A DNA stretch of 64,000 nucleotides from Metellina segmentata (taxonomy: Eukaryota; Arthropoda; Arachnida; Araneae; Tetragnathidae): assembly GCA_947359465.1 (NCBI GenBank), contig OX375872.1:132172011-132236010 (forward strand), given 5' to 3'. The notes under the pieces are model-generated. The model ran no database searches. It saw only the letters and a list, made by a program, of their open reading frames with translations, and was not told the DNA's origin. Position numbers and translations under genes: made by a program. The stretch's first letter is position 1; each line of letters starts with the position of its first letter. Below, piece after piece: positions 1 to 11,433 of the stretch.

Positions 1-606
1 AAACTGGTTTAGCAACTTGTGATGCTACATCTACAGCTAAACATCGATGTTTTTAAAATTCAGTGTATCTAACTTGTTTTCCCATTTCATAAAACTGGTT
101 TTCCAACTATTGATGCGACATCGACAGCAAAACATCGATGTTGAAAATTATAACATCGATGTTGATAATACATACCGTCAACAAACCATCGATGTTTTTA
201 AAATTCATTGTATTTTAACTTGTTTCCCCATTTCTTAAAACTGGTTTAGCAACTAGTGATGGGACATCGGAACCAATACATCAAAGTTTTTTTCTAAAAC
301 ATCAATGTTGTGAAAGCATCGACATCGATGTCGCATCCCTACTTTTCAGACCCTTCACACTTGGCCACTTTGGTCTAAAAGTATGTTCGATTTGCTGAAT
401 TTAAAAATTATGCTACTTGGTTAGTTTTTAAATTTTTAAAACGGTATTTTTTTCATTCAAAAATAAAACATCGACAACGTAAAAACATCGACAAGTATAA
501 CATCGATGTTACAAAAACATCGACTCCAATACATCGATGTTAAATACATCGATGTTTTTTAAAAAACATCGATGTTTTGAAAACATCGACATCGATGTCG
601 CATCCC
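1..606. repeat. Palindromic ATCGATGT-rich repeat, MITE-like
   Basis: Dense copies of the palindrome-like core AACATCGATGTT lie in a diverged tandem arrangement; longer units beginning AAACTGGTTTAGCAACT recur near 1, 93 and 236. The end motif CGACATCGATGTCGCATCCC occurs at about 325-344 and 588-607, so two copies or two right ends are present. Such subterminal ATCGATG clusters with a GGGATGCGAC-type terminus are seen in non-autonomous hAT-like elements, but no matching left end or target duplication is visible in the window, so the class is an inference. Confidence 0.5.
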
Positions 607-630
607 TAATAGACTCCTGGCCCACATAGA

Positions 631-1566
631 GGTGAATGAAAGTACAGCTTCCTCCAGGCAGTTGGCAGCACTTTGGTCTACAGCTAGAGGTGTACTAATG
701 TCGACTTCGTCAATTCGACGACGTCTGCTGCACCGTGGACTGCGTGCAAGGATTCCTTTATACAGGATCCCCCTCACTCCAAAACATCGACGGCTGAGTC
801 TGCAATGGGCTCATGAGCACAGAGTCTGGCGGGCTGATTGGTAACAAGTTGTCTTTTCTTTCGAATCCCGAATTAATTTGTAGAACCATGATGGCCGCAT
901 TCGTGTTAGACGCTATGCCGGTGAATGCTGCTTTCCAGAGTGCGTTAGCGAATGGCATAGTGGCCGAACACCCGGAGTTAAGGTCTGGGGTGCGATTGCG
1001 TATCATGGACGATCTCAGCTGCTACGAATTGAGGGTGATCTGAATAGCAAAATGTACGTCCGTGAAGTGGTAGAACCCAAAGTCGTTCCTTTCCTTCAAG
1101 GCATCCCTGGAGCTATCTTTGAACAGGATAATGCACGCCCATATGTTGCAAGGAATATTCGAGACTTCTTTTCAGCCCAACACATGCAACTTCTTCCTTG
1201 GCCTGCTTATTCGCCGGATATGTCGCCTATTAAGCAAGTGTGGGATTTGGTTGGTCGGCGTCTCGATTGTGATCCGCATCCTTCAGCTTCAAAAGACGAA
1301 CTTTGGGTGCGCATACAAACAATATGGAATTCTCTTCCACAAGCAGACATTCAACATCTGTTTCACTCCATGACACATCGTATAGCAACACTTATTGCAT
1401 CGCGTGGAGGCTACACCAAATACTGATTTCGGACACTTAATATTGTTTTTTTTTCTATTTTGAAAATTTATTCATGTGTATTTGTACTAATACAAGCCGT
1501 TTGTGAATAAATTTCATTTAATTCTAATGACTCCTTCGTGGTGTTGCATTTTTTACAAACAGCAGT
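631..1566 (+). mobile_element. Tc1-like element, family A, copy 1 (5' truncated)
   Basis: From about 631 this matches the better preserved family-A copy at 20004-21352, beginning inside the transposase gene and ending at the right terminal repeat (CATTTTTTACAAACAGCAG before TA at 1567). The first part of the element, including the left inverted repeat and the N-terminal helix-turn-helix region, is missing, and the sequence upstream is the unrelated ATCGATGT repeat. The copy is therefore a truncated fossil. Confidence 0.8.
1052..1426 (+). pseudogene. Tc1-like transposase, C-terminal half (family A)
   Basis: A 124-residue open segment encodes the second and third parts of a DDE integrase-like domain. 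The second catalytic aspartate lies in EQDNARP (residues about 24-30). The third-acid region reads SPDMSPIKQVWD, where a glutamate is expected in the family (PIE.VWD), so the third acid looks replaced by lysine. The C-terminus GGYTKY is typical of Tc1-like proteins. Upstream frames (632-1043) still match family A but are shifted relative to one another, so the gene is broken. It would act by cut-and-paste at TA sites if intact. Confidence 0.85.
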
Positions 1567-1619
1567 ATATATATCAACAACAATATATATATATTTGTTT
1601 CTGGTAAATTGAACGTGAA

Positions 1620-1960
1620 CATTTTAAACAGTCAGGTTCTTCCTACGCTCTGGAAATTTCATGCAAAATACGAATGTTACCTCCAGGACGACGACGCTCT
1701 ATGTCATGTTGCAGTCTCTGTCAAGCAGTGGTATCAAGATATGGATGTAAAACGTCATCTTTCGCCTACTTAGAGTCCCGACCTAAACCCCATAGAACAT
1801 TTGTGGGGCGAATTAGAGCGACGCTAATGAACCAAGGAACCACGTCCGAAATCTAGAGTTGAGCTGGCGACATTCTTGTTGCAGGAATGGACACAAATAT
1901 GCATAGCTGTGTATTGAAACCTTTGCGAAAGTATGCCCAGAAGGGTTGCTAGTGAAAGTG
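1620..1960 (+). pseudogene. Tc1-like transposase fragment, separate family (D)
   Basis: Translation gives QDDDALCHVAVSVKQWYQDM followed, after a stop near 1771, by SPDLNPIEHLWGELERR, the classic second-acid and third-acid blocks of Tc1-like transposases. The wording differs from families A, B and C in this window, so it is a fourth lineage. Only about 110 codons remain, with stops; no inverted repeats are visible. It sits between a family-A end and a family-B start. Confidence 0.7.
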
Positions 1961-2034
1961 CAGCTCTTCTTTTCCTTATACCAACACATCTTGCTGTCCG
2001 GTCCAATATTGTAGGGTAGTATGAATATATATAT

Positions 2035-3350
2035 CAATGACGAGAGTGTAAGAGAGGTGTATAATATAAGGAATGGTAGCGAACGTTCTGTTAGCCGCTC
2101 AGTGCCACAACCCAATAGTTATGGCACAGAGGACGCATGTCGATGATTTTTTACGTGGTAGAATAATCGGCCGCCTGGAATGTTGTGTACTTAGACGGAA
2201 ATTTCAGTAGAACTTGGAATCGCCCAAAGTGTCATCTCTAGACTTTAGCAACGATTCCAAAATAATGGAAATGTCAGTATGCGTTACAGTACTGGTCTCC
2301 CCCGAGTTAGAACGCCGAATGACGACCGGTATTTGGCAGTAACTGCAAAAAGAAGCAGACGGAGCGCAGCATACGACCTTTATCGTCAGCTATCTCTAGC
2401 CACGGGTACGAAAGTTTCAAGGCAAATCGTTTACAGACGTTTGGGACATGTTGGTCGATATGCTCGCGGGCCCGACAGACATATTCCGCTCACGGCAACT
2501 TACTGTCGCCAGCGGTTAGCTTGAAGTAGAGAACATGCTATGTGGACATCGTCACAGTGGGCTTGTGTGATGTTTTCCGACGAGTACAGATTTTTCCTGC
2601 AGTCTGATTCATGACGGACGTTCATATGGAGAACGCCAGGTACCCGTTACCACCAAGACAACGCCATTGTACGGTACCGTTACGGTGGTGCAGGATTGCT
2701 CGTTTGGGGCTGAATTATTCTTGGCTCCAGAACAGATCTACATGTTCAAATCGGAAACATGAGAGGCCAAATTTATCGGAACATCATTCTGGATTAACAT
2801 GTAAGTATGTTTAGCTGTGCCGTAGGCGTAGAATTTGTGTTTATGGATGACAACGCCCGTCCTCGCCGTGCAAACTTTAGAAACGAATGCCTTGAATCTG
2901 AGGATATCACCCGTATGGAATGACAAGTATTCTCACCTAACTTGAATCCAATAGAGCATGTGTGGTACATGCCTGGCCCGACGAGTTGCAGCCCGTCAAC
3001 CACCTCCTACATTTGTACCGGAACTTGGGAGAGCATTGCTTGCTGAGTGGAGTGATCGTCCCCAAGATCAGGTCGATAATTTCATCCTCAGCATGCCTAG
3101 GCGTTGTACGGTTTGTATTTCATCGTCTGGGAGAGTATACAATGTATAGACATACAATGTATTGACCATCATACCAACCATGTCGTGTTAAGTTTTTGTA
3201 AGAACGATATTTTTTGTAATTGCTCCAGTGAGCAAAAATCGTAGTTTTTATGAATGGTATCATACATACACCAACTTTGTTGTTCCCTATCTTTTGTTTA
3301 GTAAATTGGCTTTTTGAATAAGTCAAGTTTGTTTTGTTGCTGAACATTTA
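2035..3350 (+). mobile_element. Tc1-like element, family B, copy 1 (both ends missing)
   Basis: Sequence from GACGAGAGTGTAAGAG (about 2038) to GAACATTTATTTT (about 3350) matches, in reverse, the complete family-B copy at 29208-30708. Recognisable protein blocks are the start MAQRTHVDDFLRGRIIG (from 2121), FSDEYRF near 2577 (first acid kept, neighbouring serine changed to tyrosine), FMDDNARPRR near 2843 and NPIEHVW near 2947. They fall in different frames and are split by stops. Neither terminal inverted repeat is present, so it cannot be mobilised. Confidence 0.8.
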
Positions 3351-3954
3351 TTTTACTTCGAATTGACTAATGAGCAATGCTTGAAGTTGACTTGTTTGAC
3401 CAATGCTTATTCTCCGTTTTTAGCTTTTTGGCTTTTAAATAGTTACCGTTTTTACAAACTCTTTAGTTTTTTTACTAATTTGCATAATAAATACAATCTA
3501 TATGAATTAAAGATTCCATTCAATAACAACTTGAATGGTTACCATGCTGACATTTTAGTTCCTCTAATTCAAACTAGATGCAGGCATTTATTTCACAACC
3601 TATTAGACACAGAGCATGCTGAATGAACGTCCGAATATTCAATTAATATTATGCACGAGACCATTCCCTTTTATCACCATATCATGTGGTAGAAGGGTAA
3701 AACGGACCAAGAGGATTCTAAAGGTCAATGATCTCACCAAATTCTGATAGGGGAACCTATTATTTCGATTCAATATGTGAGCACCTATTATTTGGGTGAT
3801 ATAGGAAATGGTGAAATATACAGCAGACCACACACCCTTAACTCTCTGAGCTACGCTAGATTAACGAGTTTCTGATCTACTACTTTTACCCCACAATAGT
3901 TATTGAATAAATAACCACATCCATTTATTGAAAGAATCCATGGATTCTTTCAAC
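3351..3954. other. No feature recognised
   Basis: AT-rich sequence without a convincing coding frame. Short open frames here have no recognisable motif. No repeat shared with the rest of the window was noticed. Confidence 0.4.
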
Positions 3955-4745
3955 CTTTAGAAATATTCTATAGGTCCTTTCCAAGGAATTTAATCTTTTA
4001 GTAGGGTTCTATTCTATCGTGGTGCATTTTGTATTATAAATATTTTGCAAAGACCATATTGTTCCTTTCCATAAAATAAAACAGTTTCGAATGATTATAT
4101 TGGTCCTTTCCTTAGAATACAATTCTTTGGAAAGTTTTATTGCTAATTTCCTAAGATTAGAACCTTTTGTGAAAGATTCTGTTTCACCTTTTTTTAGAAT
4201 AGAAATATTTGGAACGATTATTTCAGTTTATTATGTAGAATAGAATCCTTTGTACAGTTTCTATAGCACCTCTCCACACAATATAATCATTTGTAACGAT
4301 TGTATAGCTCATTTTCATAGAATATAACGCTTTGGAGGGCTCTATTGCGCCTTTCTCCTAATAATAGAATCCTTTAAAAATATTTCATTGATCAATACAA
4401 TCGTTTGAAACGATTATCAGTCCATTCTGTACAACAGAATCCTTTGGAAAGAATATATTACACTGTTTCGTGCAACAAAATCATTTGGAATGATTGTTTT
4501 GGTCCTTTATTTAGAATAGAATCCTCTAGAAACATTTTGTTGCTCATTTACTTAGAATAAAATCCTTTGGAAAAAATATATTACAATTTTTCTTACAACA
4601 GAATCCTTTGGAAATATTGTATTGGTCCTTTCCTTTAGTATAAAATCCTATGGAAATATTTTATTGCTTATTTTTTTAGAATGGAGTCCCTTGGAAAAAT
4701 TCTACTGTTCCTTTCCTTAGAATTGAAACCATTGCAAATATTCTC
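3955..4745 (+). repeat. Minisatellite array, forward orientation
   Basis: Diverged tandem units of roughly 55-60 bp share the phrases GGTCCTTTCCTTAGAATA and AATCCTTTGGAAA, repeated more than ten times. Units differ by many substitutions and indels, so the array is old. The same unit in reverse orientation forms an array at about 6140-6480. Confidence 0.85.
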
Positions 4746-5500
4746 TTTGTCAAAATTGGTTAGTAGCTATGCGGGGAAGACTGCAGACTGCAAGGTGTAA
4801 TTATGCGTGCGAACCTCCTAGAGGGATAACTTTTGGTCACATTCTACACAGATACAAGTCCGCCTTGTTGAAAATTTTGAGATGTAACCAAGTCAGATTC
4901 TTTTGACTGGAAATGGACATTCATTTCAATTCGAAACATTGAATTCGTGAAGTTGTGAACCATGGTTGCAATAAAAACAATCTCTACAAACATTTTCATA
5001 TTCTTAACTCCTAACTCTCTCCTCATATTTTTTACTCCCATAAAGATGAATATTTTTTGATAAAAAGGTTTATTTCTTAGTTTGTATACCTTCTCAAAAT
5101 TCTAAACTGGAAATATATGGTATAGACCTAGACTAATAACTTCTTCTGACATTCCCCTTTGTATACACTACACCGGTGTTAGGTACATCAGAGACTCAAC
5201 TAATACAGTTCAATACATGGAAATTATATCGATATGGATTCAAAATATTAGGGAGGGAATTGCAGGAATTTCCAAGTCAGGTAGTTATGAATACAAACAA
5301 TTAACAAATATTCTTACTCATAATCATAATTTCAAGTTTAGTTCTCATGAAGATAAATAATGTTGGATGAAAGTATTCGATTGTATAGGTAATATACCTT
5401 CTCTAAACTAGAATATGTTGACATACGCATTTAGATCATAGACTATTAATTACCTATCACATTCCTTATATAGACGGGACCAATGTAACCTTATTGGAAT
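4746..5500. other. Spacer between inverted minisatellite arrays; nothing coding seen
   Basis: AT-rich, no recognisable protein or RNA gene. One short open frame on the minus strand (4844-5041) has the repeated phrase GVKNM but no known motif and is probably spurious. Confidence 0.35.
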
Positions 5501-5504
5501 AGCA

Positions 5505-5765
5505 GCAACCGGAGGGGTGCCAGTTAAAAACTCGATCCAATCAAAGATCGTCGTGAACGAATTGTGCACATTAAATCTGTCGTGACCTCAAATATTTCCA
5601 AGTTGGAGAGGGGTGGAAGTTTAGAGAGTGAAGTGCCAGCTCAGTCGTGTTGACTTTGTCATCTGACTGTGGTTAAAATGTTGTTATCGGATCTTCCACT
5701 GTCGCCAATAGCCCGTTCTGTTGCTCAAGTGCGACGTTAATTCAACCATCTACAAACCTTATATG
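5505..5765 (+). mobile_element. tRNA-derived SINE body, degraded copy
   Basis: The body shared by the other SINE copies is readable here: TTAAATCTGTCGTG, then TGGAAGTTTAGAGAGTG, GTGCCAGCTCAG, GTCATCTGACTGTGG and the 3' part GTTGCTCAAGTGCGACGTTAA. The tRNA-like head is not recognisable, so the copy is truncated or too diverged at its 5' end. Confidence 0.75.
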
Positions 5766-5769
5766 CACG

Positions 5770-6135
5770 TCACCGTCTGTGGACCATTCATAGATTGAAC
5801 CAATATATATTCAATTTATTGGAATTGAATGAAATTTAATTCTGAATGTTGGAGATTTCGTGAATTTTCGTGAGTTAAATGTCGTGAATCAAAGCAAATA
5901 GCCTGAAATGGATGGTATTTCTTGCACATAATTGTGACCGCATAAAAAACCGTATAAATAATTGTATTCGCTTTAAAAATTCCTAATATACAGGGTTAAT
6001 AGTAAAGTCATTAAACATCCACATAACTGTCTAATGTAGATAGCTGCGATTATGAAAGCGGCGTATATGTATAACAAAATAATTATGTATTACACGAATA
6101 TTGCAATGAGCAATAATATCATTCCAAATCATTAT
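5770..6135. other. No feature recognised
   Basis: AT-rich DNA between the SINE remnant and the reverse minisatellite array. No coding or structural signal seen. Confidence 0.35.
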
Positions 6136-6139
6136 ATTC

Positions 6140-6480
6140 AAATGAAAAGAGTTGTTGAAACTTTCCAAGGGATTCTTATCTAACGAAATTACTTTTAAGA
6201 TTTTTCCAACGGATTATAATCTAAGGATAGGACAATTAAATATTTCCAATGGACTATATATCTAAGAAATTATCAGCATACTTTTTCTATAGGACTATAT
6301 TTCTAGGAAATTATCAACACATTTTACCAAAGCATTATATTTCAAGGAAATGATCAACATAATCTTCAATCAACGGATTCTATTTCAAGAAAATAAACAA
6401 GAAAATAGTTCCACAGGTTCATGTTCCAACGAAAGAACCAATAGAATATTTCTAAATGTTAAAGGAATCCTTGGACTGGT
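6140..6480 (-). repeat. Minisatellite array, reverse orientation
   Basis: Read on the minus strand, units contain GTCCTATCCTTAGATTATAA and TCCGTTGGAAAAATCTT, matching the array at 3955-4745. The two arrays face each other across about 1.4 kb, giving a foldback-like layout. Confidence 0.7.
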
Positions 6481-6978
6481 AATAAACTGGTAAACAATGT
6501 TTTTGTCTCTTGTACGCTGAGTACTGTTTCTTATGTATTTTTCGTTGCTGATTCTGAATCCGTCGTCAGAAATCGTCCATCAGGCACCAATTTTCCGCAA
6601 TTGCGTTTTCTATTGTTGCGGGTTAGCCTAATCAGCCTTAATACTCTATGCTTGAAAATTCACTATTTTTAGCCCAATAATGGATATCATGACCATTAAA
6701 CTTGACTCATCTGAATAAATATTATGGAATAGTATATCCTGACCAACCTGTCCACGTTTTGCTCCTCGACCAACGCGTATCGCACTGCGAATGACTGCAA
6801 GCCTGGGCAGATAAGAAAATAAACTAGTTAGTGTACTTCCGGTTTTCATTGCTGCTGGTCGTGCTATTTTATCTAGACGCTTGTGTAGAATGATAAGCTT
6901 CATTTTCCACTTGATTGCCTTTAAGTTCAGCATTTGTGTTTCTTGATAATCTTGTTTCTGAAAATGCCTTGAAATTGT
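6481..6978. other. No feature recognised
   Basis: One minus-strand open frame of 95 codons (6646-6933) has no motif I recognise and lies in otherwise non-coding-looking DNA; I do not support it as a gene. Confidence 0.3.
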
Positions 6979-6999
6979 TTGAATCTTCCTGACTATTTT

Positions 7000-8595
7000 A
7001 TGTTTGCGGAGAACTCACTTTTAAATAGCAAAGAAAAAAAATTAACACCATTGATTTGCAAAAGTTACGAACTATGTTTTGGTTGCAAGATAACAGATCA
7101 GGGCAAGTCTTGGGCTCCACATATTTGTTGTATGTTCTGTGCTACTTTACTTGCAAATTGGTTAAGAAAGAAGCTTCGCCACATGGCCTTCGTCGTTCCC
7201 ATGGTATGGAGAGAGAGCCAAAGGATAACTTGTCCGACTGCTATTTATGCATTACCAAAATCACTGGAATTTCACGTAAATTGAATAATTCTGTACAGTA
7301 TCCCAATATACCCTCAGCCATTAGTTCTATCCCTCACAGCAAAGAGCTACACATTCCAGTACCCTCGGAAACATAGTCTGGACACGGTGAAGGAGGACCA
7401 TGTTTATGTTGAGGCGAAGTATATGCTCGTTGATGAGTACGATCCAGACTTCACAAAAAGTTCCTCAGAACCACACAGAGTGAGCCAGGGTGATCCCTAA
7501 CGATTTATTTCGTGACCTGAACCTATCAAAATCACAATCAGAGCGTCTAGCATCAAGGCCTAAAGGCTGTAGCTCGTTAGGAGAAAAAACCAGAACCTCT
7601 TCATTCCGACGGCGACAACAAGAATCTGAACACATTTTTTCGAAGGAAGACGACCTAGTTTATTGCAATGATGTCAACGCTCTGTATTGCATTGGGCATC
7701 AGATAATCCCCTAGAGGTTATTTATTGATTCCTCAAAAACTAGCTTGAAAGCAGTACTTATGCACAATGGTAACGAAAACTTCTCCATTCCCATCGCTTA
7801 CGGGGCCCACATGTAGGAGACATATAAAAACATAAAATTTTTATTACGGATGGTTCAGTATGAAAGACATGCCTGGCACCTTTGCGGAGATTTGAAAGTC
7901 ATATCTCTTGTACTCGGTCTTCAACAAAGATATACCAAATTTTGCTGTTTCTTGTGCAAGTGGGACAGCAGACCATTATGTAAAAAATAGGCCACCAAGA
8001 AGACAGCTCATTCAGGGGAAACAAAATTGTCGTCATTCAGCCCCTAGTGGATCCCTAGAAAGTCTACCAGCCATCCCTACACATTAAACGGGGATTAATA
8101 AAAAATTTTGTTAAAGAAATAGATAGAAACGACGACGGTTTTAGATTTAAAAAAATTAATTTCCACGGATCAGTGACGCTAAAATCAAGGAAGGCATATT
8201 CGTCGGCGCTCAAATTCGAGAATCAATGAACGATTCTGAATTCCATGCCGCTGTAAATGAGCAAGAAACACTTGTATGTGAGTCATTCAAGAAAGTTGTC
8301 CAGAACTTCCTTGGAAGTAACAAGGCAGACAAATATAAGGACCTCGTGAAGGAATTGTTTCAGAACTATAAAATTCTAGGTTGCAATACGTCACTGAAGA
8401 TACAGATTCTTCATACACATTTAGATTTTTTTCTCTGAAAACGTAGGTGACGACAGTGTCGAGCAAGTTGAACGATTCCACCAGGACATATCCATCATGG
8501 AATCGATGTCATCAAGGCAAGTGGAGTCCAAACATGCTGGACGATTACCCACTGTTGGACATTATAAAGAGATATTCCTGCGCAAAATACAGAAG
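7000..8595 (+). pseudogene. Decayed orphan repeated-family gene (WAPHICC-type)
   Basis: Several frames together resemble an unnamed protein family that I recall as recurrent in arthropod genomes. Segments in order: SYELCFGCKITDQGKSWAPH and the cysteine pair after it (7063-7140); HGMEREPKDNLSDCYLC (about 7198-7250); YPNIPSAISSIPHS (7304-7345); FIDSSKTSLKAVLMHNG-like text near 7722-7775; and LGSNKADKYKDLVKELFQNY through LKIQILHTHLDFF (8309-8433), followed in another frame by ERFHQDISIMES near 8470-8505. C..C and H/C residues in the first block suggest metal binding. Stops at 7374-7376, 7712-7714 and 8436-8438 plus frame changes show it is dead. Function is unknown; a transposon origin is likely because the family is multicopy, but I see no terminal repeats here. 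Confidence 0.6.
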
Positions 8596-9280
8596 AAAAT
8601 CATATAAAAATACCTATTGAACTGCCATTAATATTAGAATTCAAGCTATTTTAAGTTGTAAGCAAATGCGAAAAATATACGTTTTCAAAATTTTAAACAC
8701 GCGTTACTCAAACACTATGCCTGACACAAAAATTTGGAAAGCAGATTCAGAATCAGTTGGGAGTTACTTTAAGACTGACCCTATTTGATCAGAGACATGC
8801 GAAAAATGAATTATTTACCTGTGTTACTTAAAAAATTTAGTTATTTAGTCATTTGGGGTGTTGTGGGGCAAGAGAAAATATATTCTACTCTCAAATCTGT
8901 GGAAGCTCAGAGAGTTCATATGAAAAATTTAAATGCCAGGAAGATGAATTTACGTCATCCGCTATCTGACTTCCCAATATTTTACTTGCTCTGTTATTAA
9001 AACTATTAAGTGCAGTGCACTGTTTTAGTGTTGAGCTGTCATAGGTTGTCTACAATTACATAAAATGCAGCCATAAGAGTCAACAATATTAAGATAAAAT
9101 AAGTGTAATCGCAGACAGACATGCCCGCAGGCAGGATATGAAACTCTGAAACTGAAGCATTCCTTGGAGAGCTTGGGACGCTGTCACTTAAGGAAAGAAG
9201 GCATTACCAATATTTATCCTTGATAGTATTGACAAGTCTTTCTTTTGGTGGTGTCTCAATAACTATTTTATCCAAAGTTT
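8596..9280. other. No feature recognised
   Basis: AT-rich. A 71-codon open frame (8785-9000) shows no motif. No repeat relationship noticed. Confidence 0.35.
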
Positions 9281-9293
9281 CGACATGTGAAAG

Positions 9294-9626
9294 TAATAAT
9301 TGGTAATTTTTAGTTAACGTCGTACTAGAGCAACACAACGGGCTATTGACGACGGTCCGGGATCAGTCCCTTAAGGAAAAGATCCGAGGACAACACCTCG
9401 TAATTTTGAACCACGGTCAGATGACGAAGCAACACCTGAGCTGGCACCCCACTCTCCAAACTTCCACGCCAACCCAACGTGAGGACTTTCGGCCACGACA
9501 GATTTAAGGTGCACCAGCCGCCTCTACACCATACGTTTACAAACATCCATGCCCGAACCCGGATTCGAACCAGGAACCTTCCGATCTAGAGGCTAACACC
9601 TTAACCACTATACCGGTTGGTCGGCA
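9294..9626 (-). mobile_element. tRNA-derived SINE, full length, minus strand
   Basis: Read on the minus strand the element starts with a tRNA-like head (GGTATAGTGGTTAAGG as A box region, GGTTCGAATCC as B box), continues through a body ending in GTTGCTCTAGTACGACGTTA, and finishes in a short AT-rich tail. It is flanked by a 13-bp direct repeat with one mismatch, CGACATGTGAAAG at 9281-9293 and CGACGTGTGAAAG at 9627-9639, as expected for LINE-driven insertion. Pol III transcription from the internal boxes is the family norm. Confidence 0.88.
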
Positions 9627-9639
9627 CGACGTGTGAAAG

Positions 9640-9928
9640 AATAGAGGGTTTAGTGGTTAATAATGATTTGGAATTAATACTAAACTGTAATAAAAATAAG
9701 TAGCAAAGTTATTTCAATCAGCAGTTTCATTTATCACAGATTATATCCTTACCACCACGCGAAAGGCACGAATCAGCAAAATTGACGTTTCTACAAAAAC
9801 GCGATCTAACTTGTGATATTTCGGAAAAAATCGAGTTACGACTGTAAATTTATTTTATCTCATGAAATCGTCATTTCCACTAAGAATCAACGTCCGCGGT
9901 TTTGTCATAGAATAGAACATGAAATGAT
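9640..9928. other. No feature recognised upstream of LTR element
   Basis: Short AT-rich stretch between the SINE and the BEL/Pao element; no signal seen. Confidence 0.35.
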
Positions 9929-9933
9929 CAGTC

Positions 9934-10122
9934 TGTTGACGCCTTGAATTGAAATGTTGGCGACCTTTTCTGTCAGTCGCTTGGCGATTCTAGCCATTCT
10001 TAATTTGTACGGCAACAAGCCAACATCGCATCGAAGTCTCTCTCGTGAGATTAATAAAGTTCGTTTCGTTAAATTTCCTATGTATATTTTCATTATTCTA
10101 CAGTCCACATTCGCCTACATCA
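9934..10122 (+). repeat. 5' LTR of the BEL/Pao element
   Basis: Begins TGTTGACGCCTTGAATTG and ends GCCTACATCA, so it has the TG...CA boundary. AATAAA at 10053-10058 is a plausible polyadenylation signal. The last bases before the internal region are followed five bases later by TGGTCCGTC, a candidate primer-binding site. Confidence 0.92.
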
Positions 10123-10126
10123 TATT

Positions 10127-10144
10127 TGGTCCGTCGAGCCGGAG
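10127..10144 (+). other. Candidate primer-binding site of BEL/Pao element
   Basis: TTGGTCCGTCGAGCCGGA lies four bases after the LTR and contains the TGG expected to pair with the CCA end of a tRNA primer. I could not assign the tRNA. Confidence 0.5.
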
Positions 10145-10209
10145 GAAAATCGGCTCGTTTACTCGCATAGTTTCTTTGCATCGTTGTTTTATACCTTTTT
10201 GTTTCGAAG

Positions 10210-11100
10210 ATGTCGGAATCAGATAAATCAGACAGTGGTAGCAAACGTCTTGTTTCGCATGTAATAAGTCTGAATCGTCGTAGAGTCAACATTAAAGCTA
10301 GACTTACTAAATTAAATAGCTTTGTTACTAGTGGTAAAGGAGCACAATCGGATACTTTTGAACTAAAAATTAAAATTGAATGCTTGTCGGAAATAACATT
10401 GACAATAGAACAGTTAAAACTAGAATATTATGCCATTTTATAAGATAATCAACTATTGGAACATGAATCGCAGTTTGACGAGATGGAAGACTCGTTAGAA
10501 GAATTGCAGGTAAACTTAAATCGTCTATTATTTCAATCTAGTCTTGTTGATTCTCAAAGACAAAGTAATTGGAAATTGAATGCAAACATAAATGTTAAAT
10601 TCCCAGACGTAAGCTTACCTGAGTTCTCTGGAAAAATTGAGCTTTGGAATAACTTTAAAACTCAATTCGATAGTTTGATAACAAATAATCAGTCGTTAAC
10701 TGATACACAGAAACTGTTTTATTTGCGTTCTGTATTGAAAGGTGAAGCGAAGTATATTGAAACTTCGGAAGATACATTTCAGTCATTAATTAATGTATTA
10801 ATAGATCGCTATGAAAACAAACGCCTTATTGTAAATACTCATATTTTAAATGTATTAAATTTTGAGAAAATTTGTGTTAAATCTTCTAAAGATCTAAGAA
10901 ATCTTTTAGATACTTTGAACAAGAATCTGAGGGGTCTCAAATTGATGGATTTGGAAACTAATGAGCTTTCGCATCAAATTCTGATTAACATTGTTATTCA
11001 AAAGTTGGATAAAGAAATTCGTAAACTATTTTAAATGAGTTTAACCACAGCTGAATTGCCTATTTGGAAAAAGTTTATTGAATTTTCGCAAAAACGATAA
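10210..11100 (+). pseudogene. BEL/Pao gag, first part (DUF1759-like)
   Basis: Reading from ATG at 10210 (MSESDKSDSG), one frame runs to 11100 with only two internal stops, TAA at 10441-10443 and TAA at 11032-11034. The N-terminal ~130 codons are charged and coiled-coil-like. The block LPEFSGKIELWNNFKTQFDS (about 10615-10675) is the signature start of the DUF1759 gag region of BEL/Pao elements, followed by LFYLRSVLKGEA. Its normal role is to form the particle and package the RNA. The start is chosen as the first ATG after the primer-binding site. Confidence 0.85.
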
Positions 11101-11189
11101 CAAATTTTGGAAAACATTTATGGTGCTCGACTACCCTCAGCAAATACAAGGATTCAAACTCAAAATAAAAACAGAAATTTCGTTCTTAA

Positions 11190-11433
11190 AACCAGCAATT
11201 TGTCTTGTGTGTTGTGTAAAAAACCTCACCCATTGTATAAATGTCTTTCTTTTTTTTTTTAATTGGATCCTTTGAAAAGATTCGATATTGTTAAAAGGAA
11301 TAGATTGTGCATAAATTGTTTGAGTGGCTCTCACAAACTTTCGTCTTGCTAATCTAATTATTCTTGTAATAATTGTCAGGCAAAGCATAATACTTTGTTG
11401 TGTCGCAATGGTACTCTTACTCGCCAAACTGGG
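11190..11433 (+). pseudogene. BEL/Pao gag zinc-knuckle region
   Basis: Two zinc knuckles are readable: CVLCKKPHPLYKC (CX2CX3HX4C, about 11206-11244) and CINCLSGSHKLSSC (CX2CX4HX4C, about 11308-11350), the usual nucleic-acid-binding tail of gag. A T-run near 11251 and stops between and after the knuckles break the frame. The segment is cut at 11433 by a SINE insertion and resumes at 11721. Confidence 0.8.

Noticed and set aside
6646..6933. A 95-codon minus-strand gene
   Set aside because: No motif, no neighbouring exon signals, and base composition like the non-coding surroundings.
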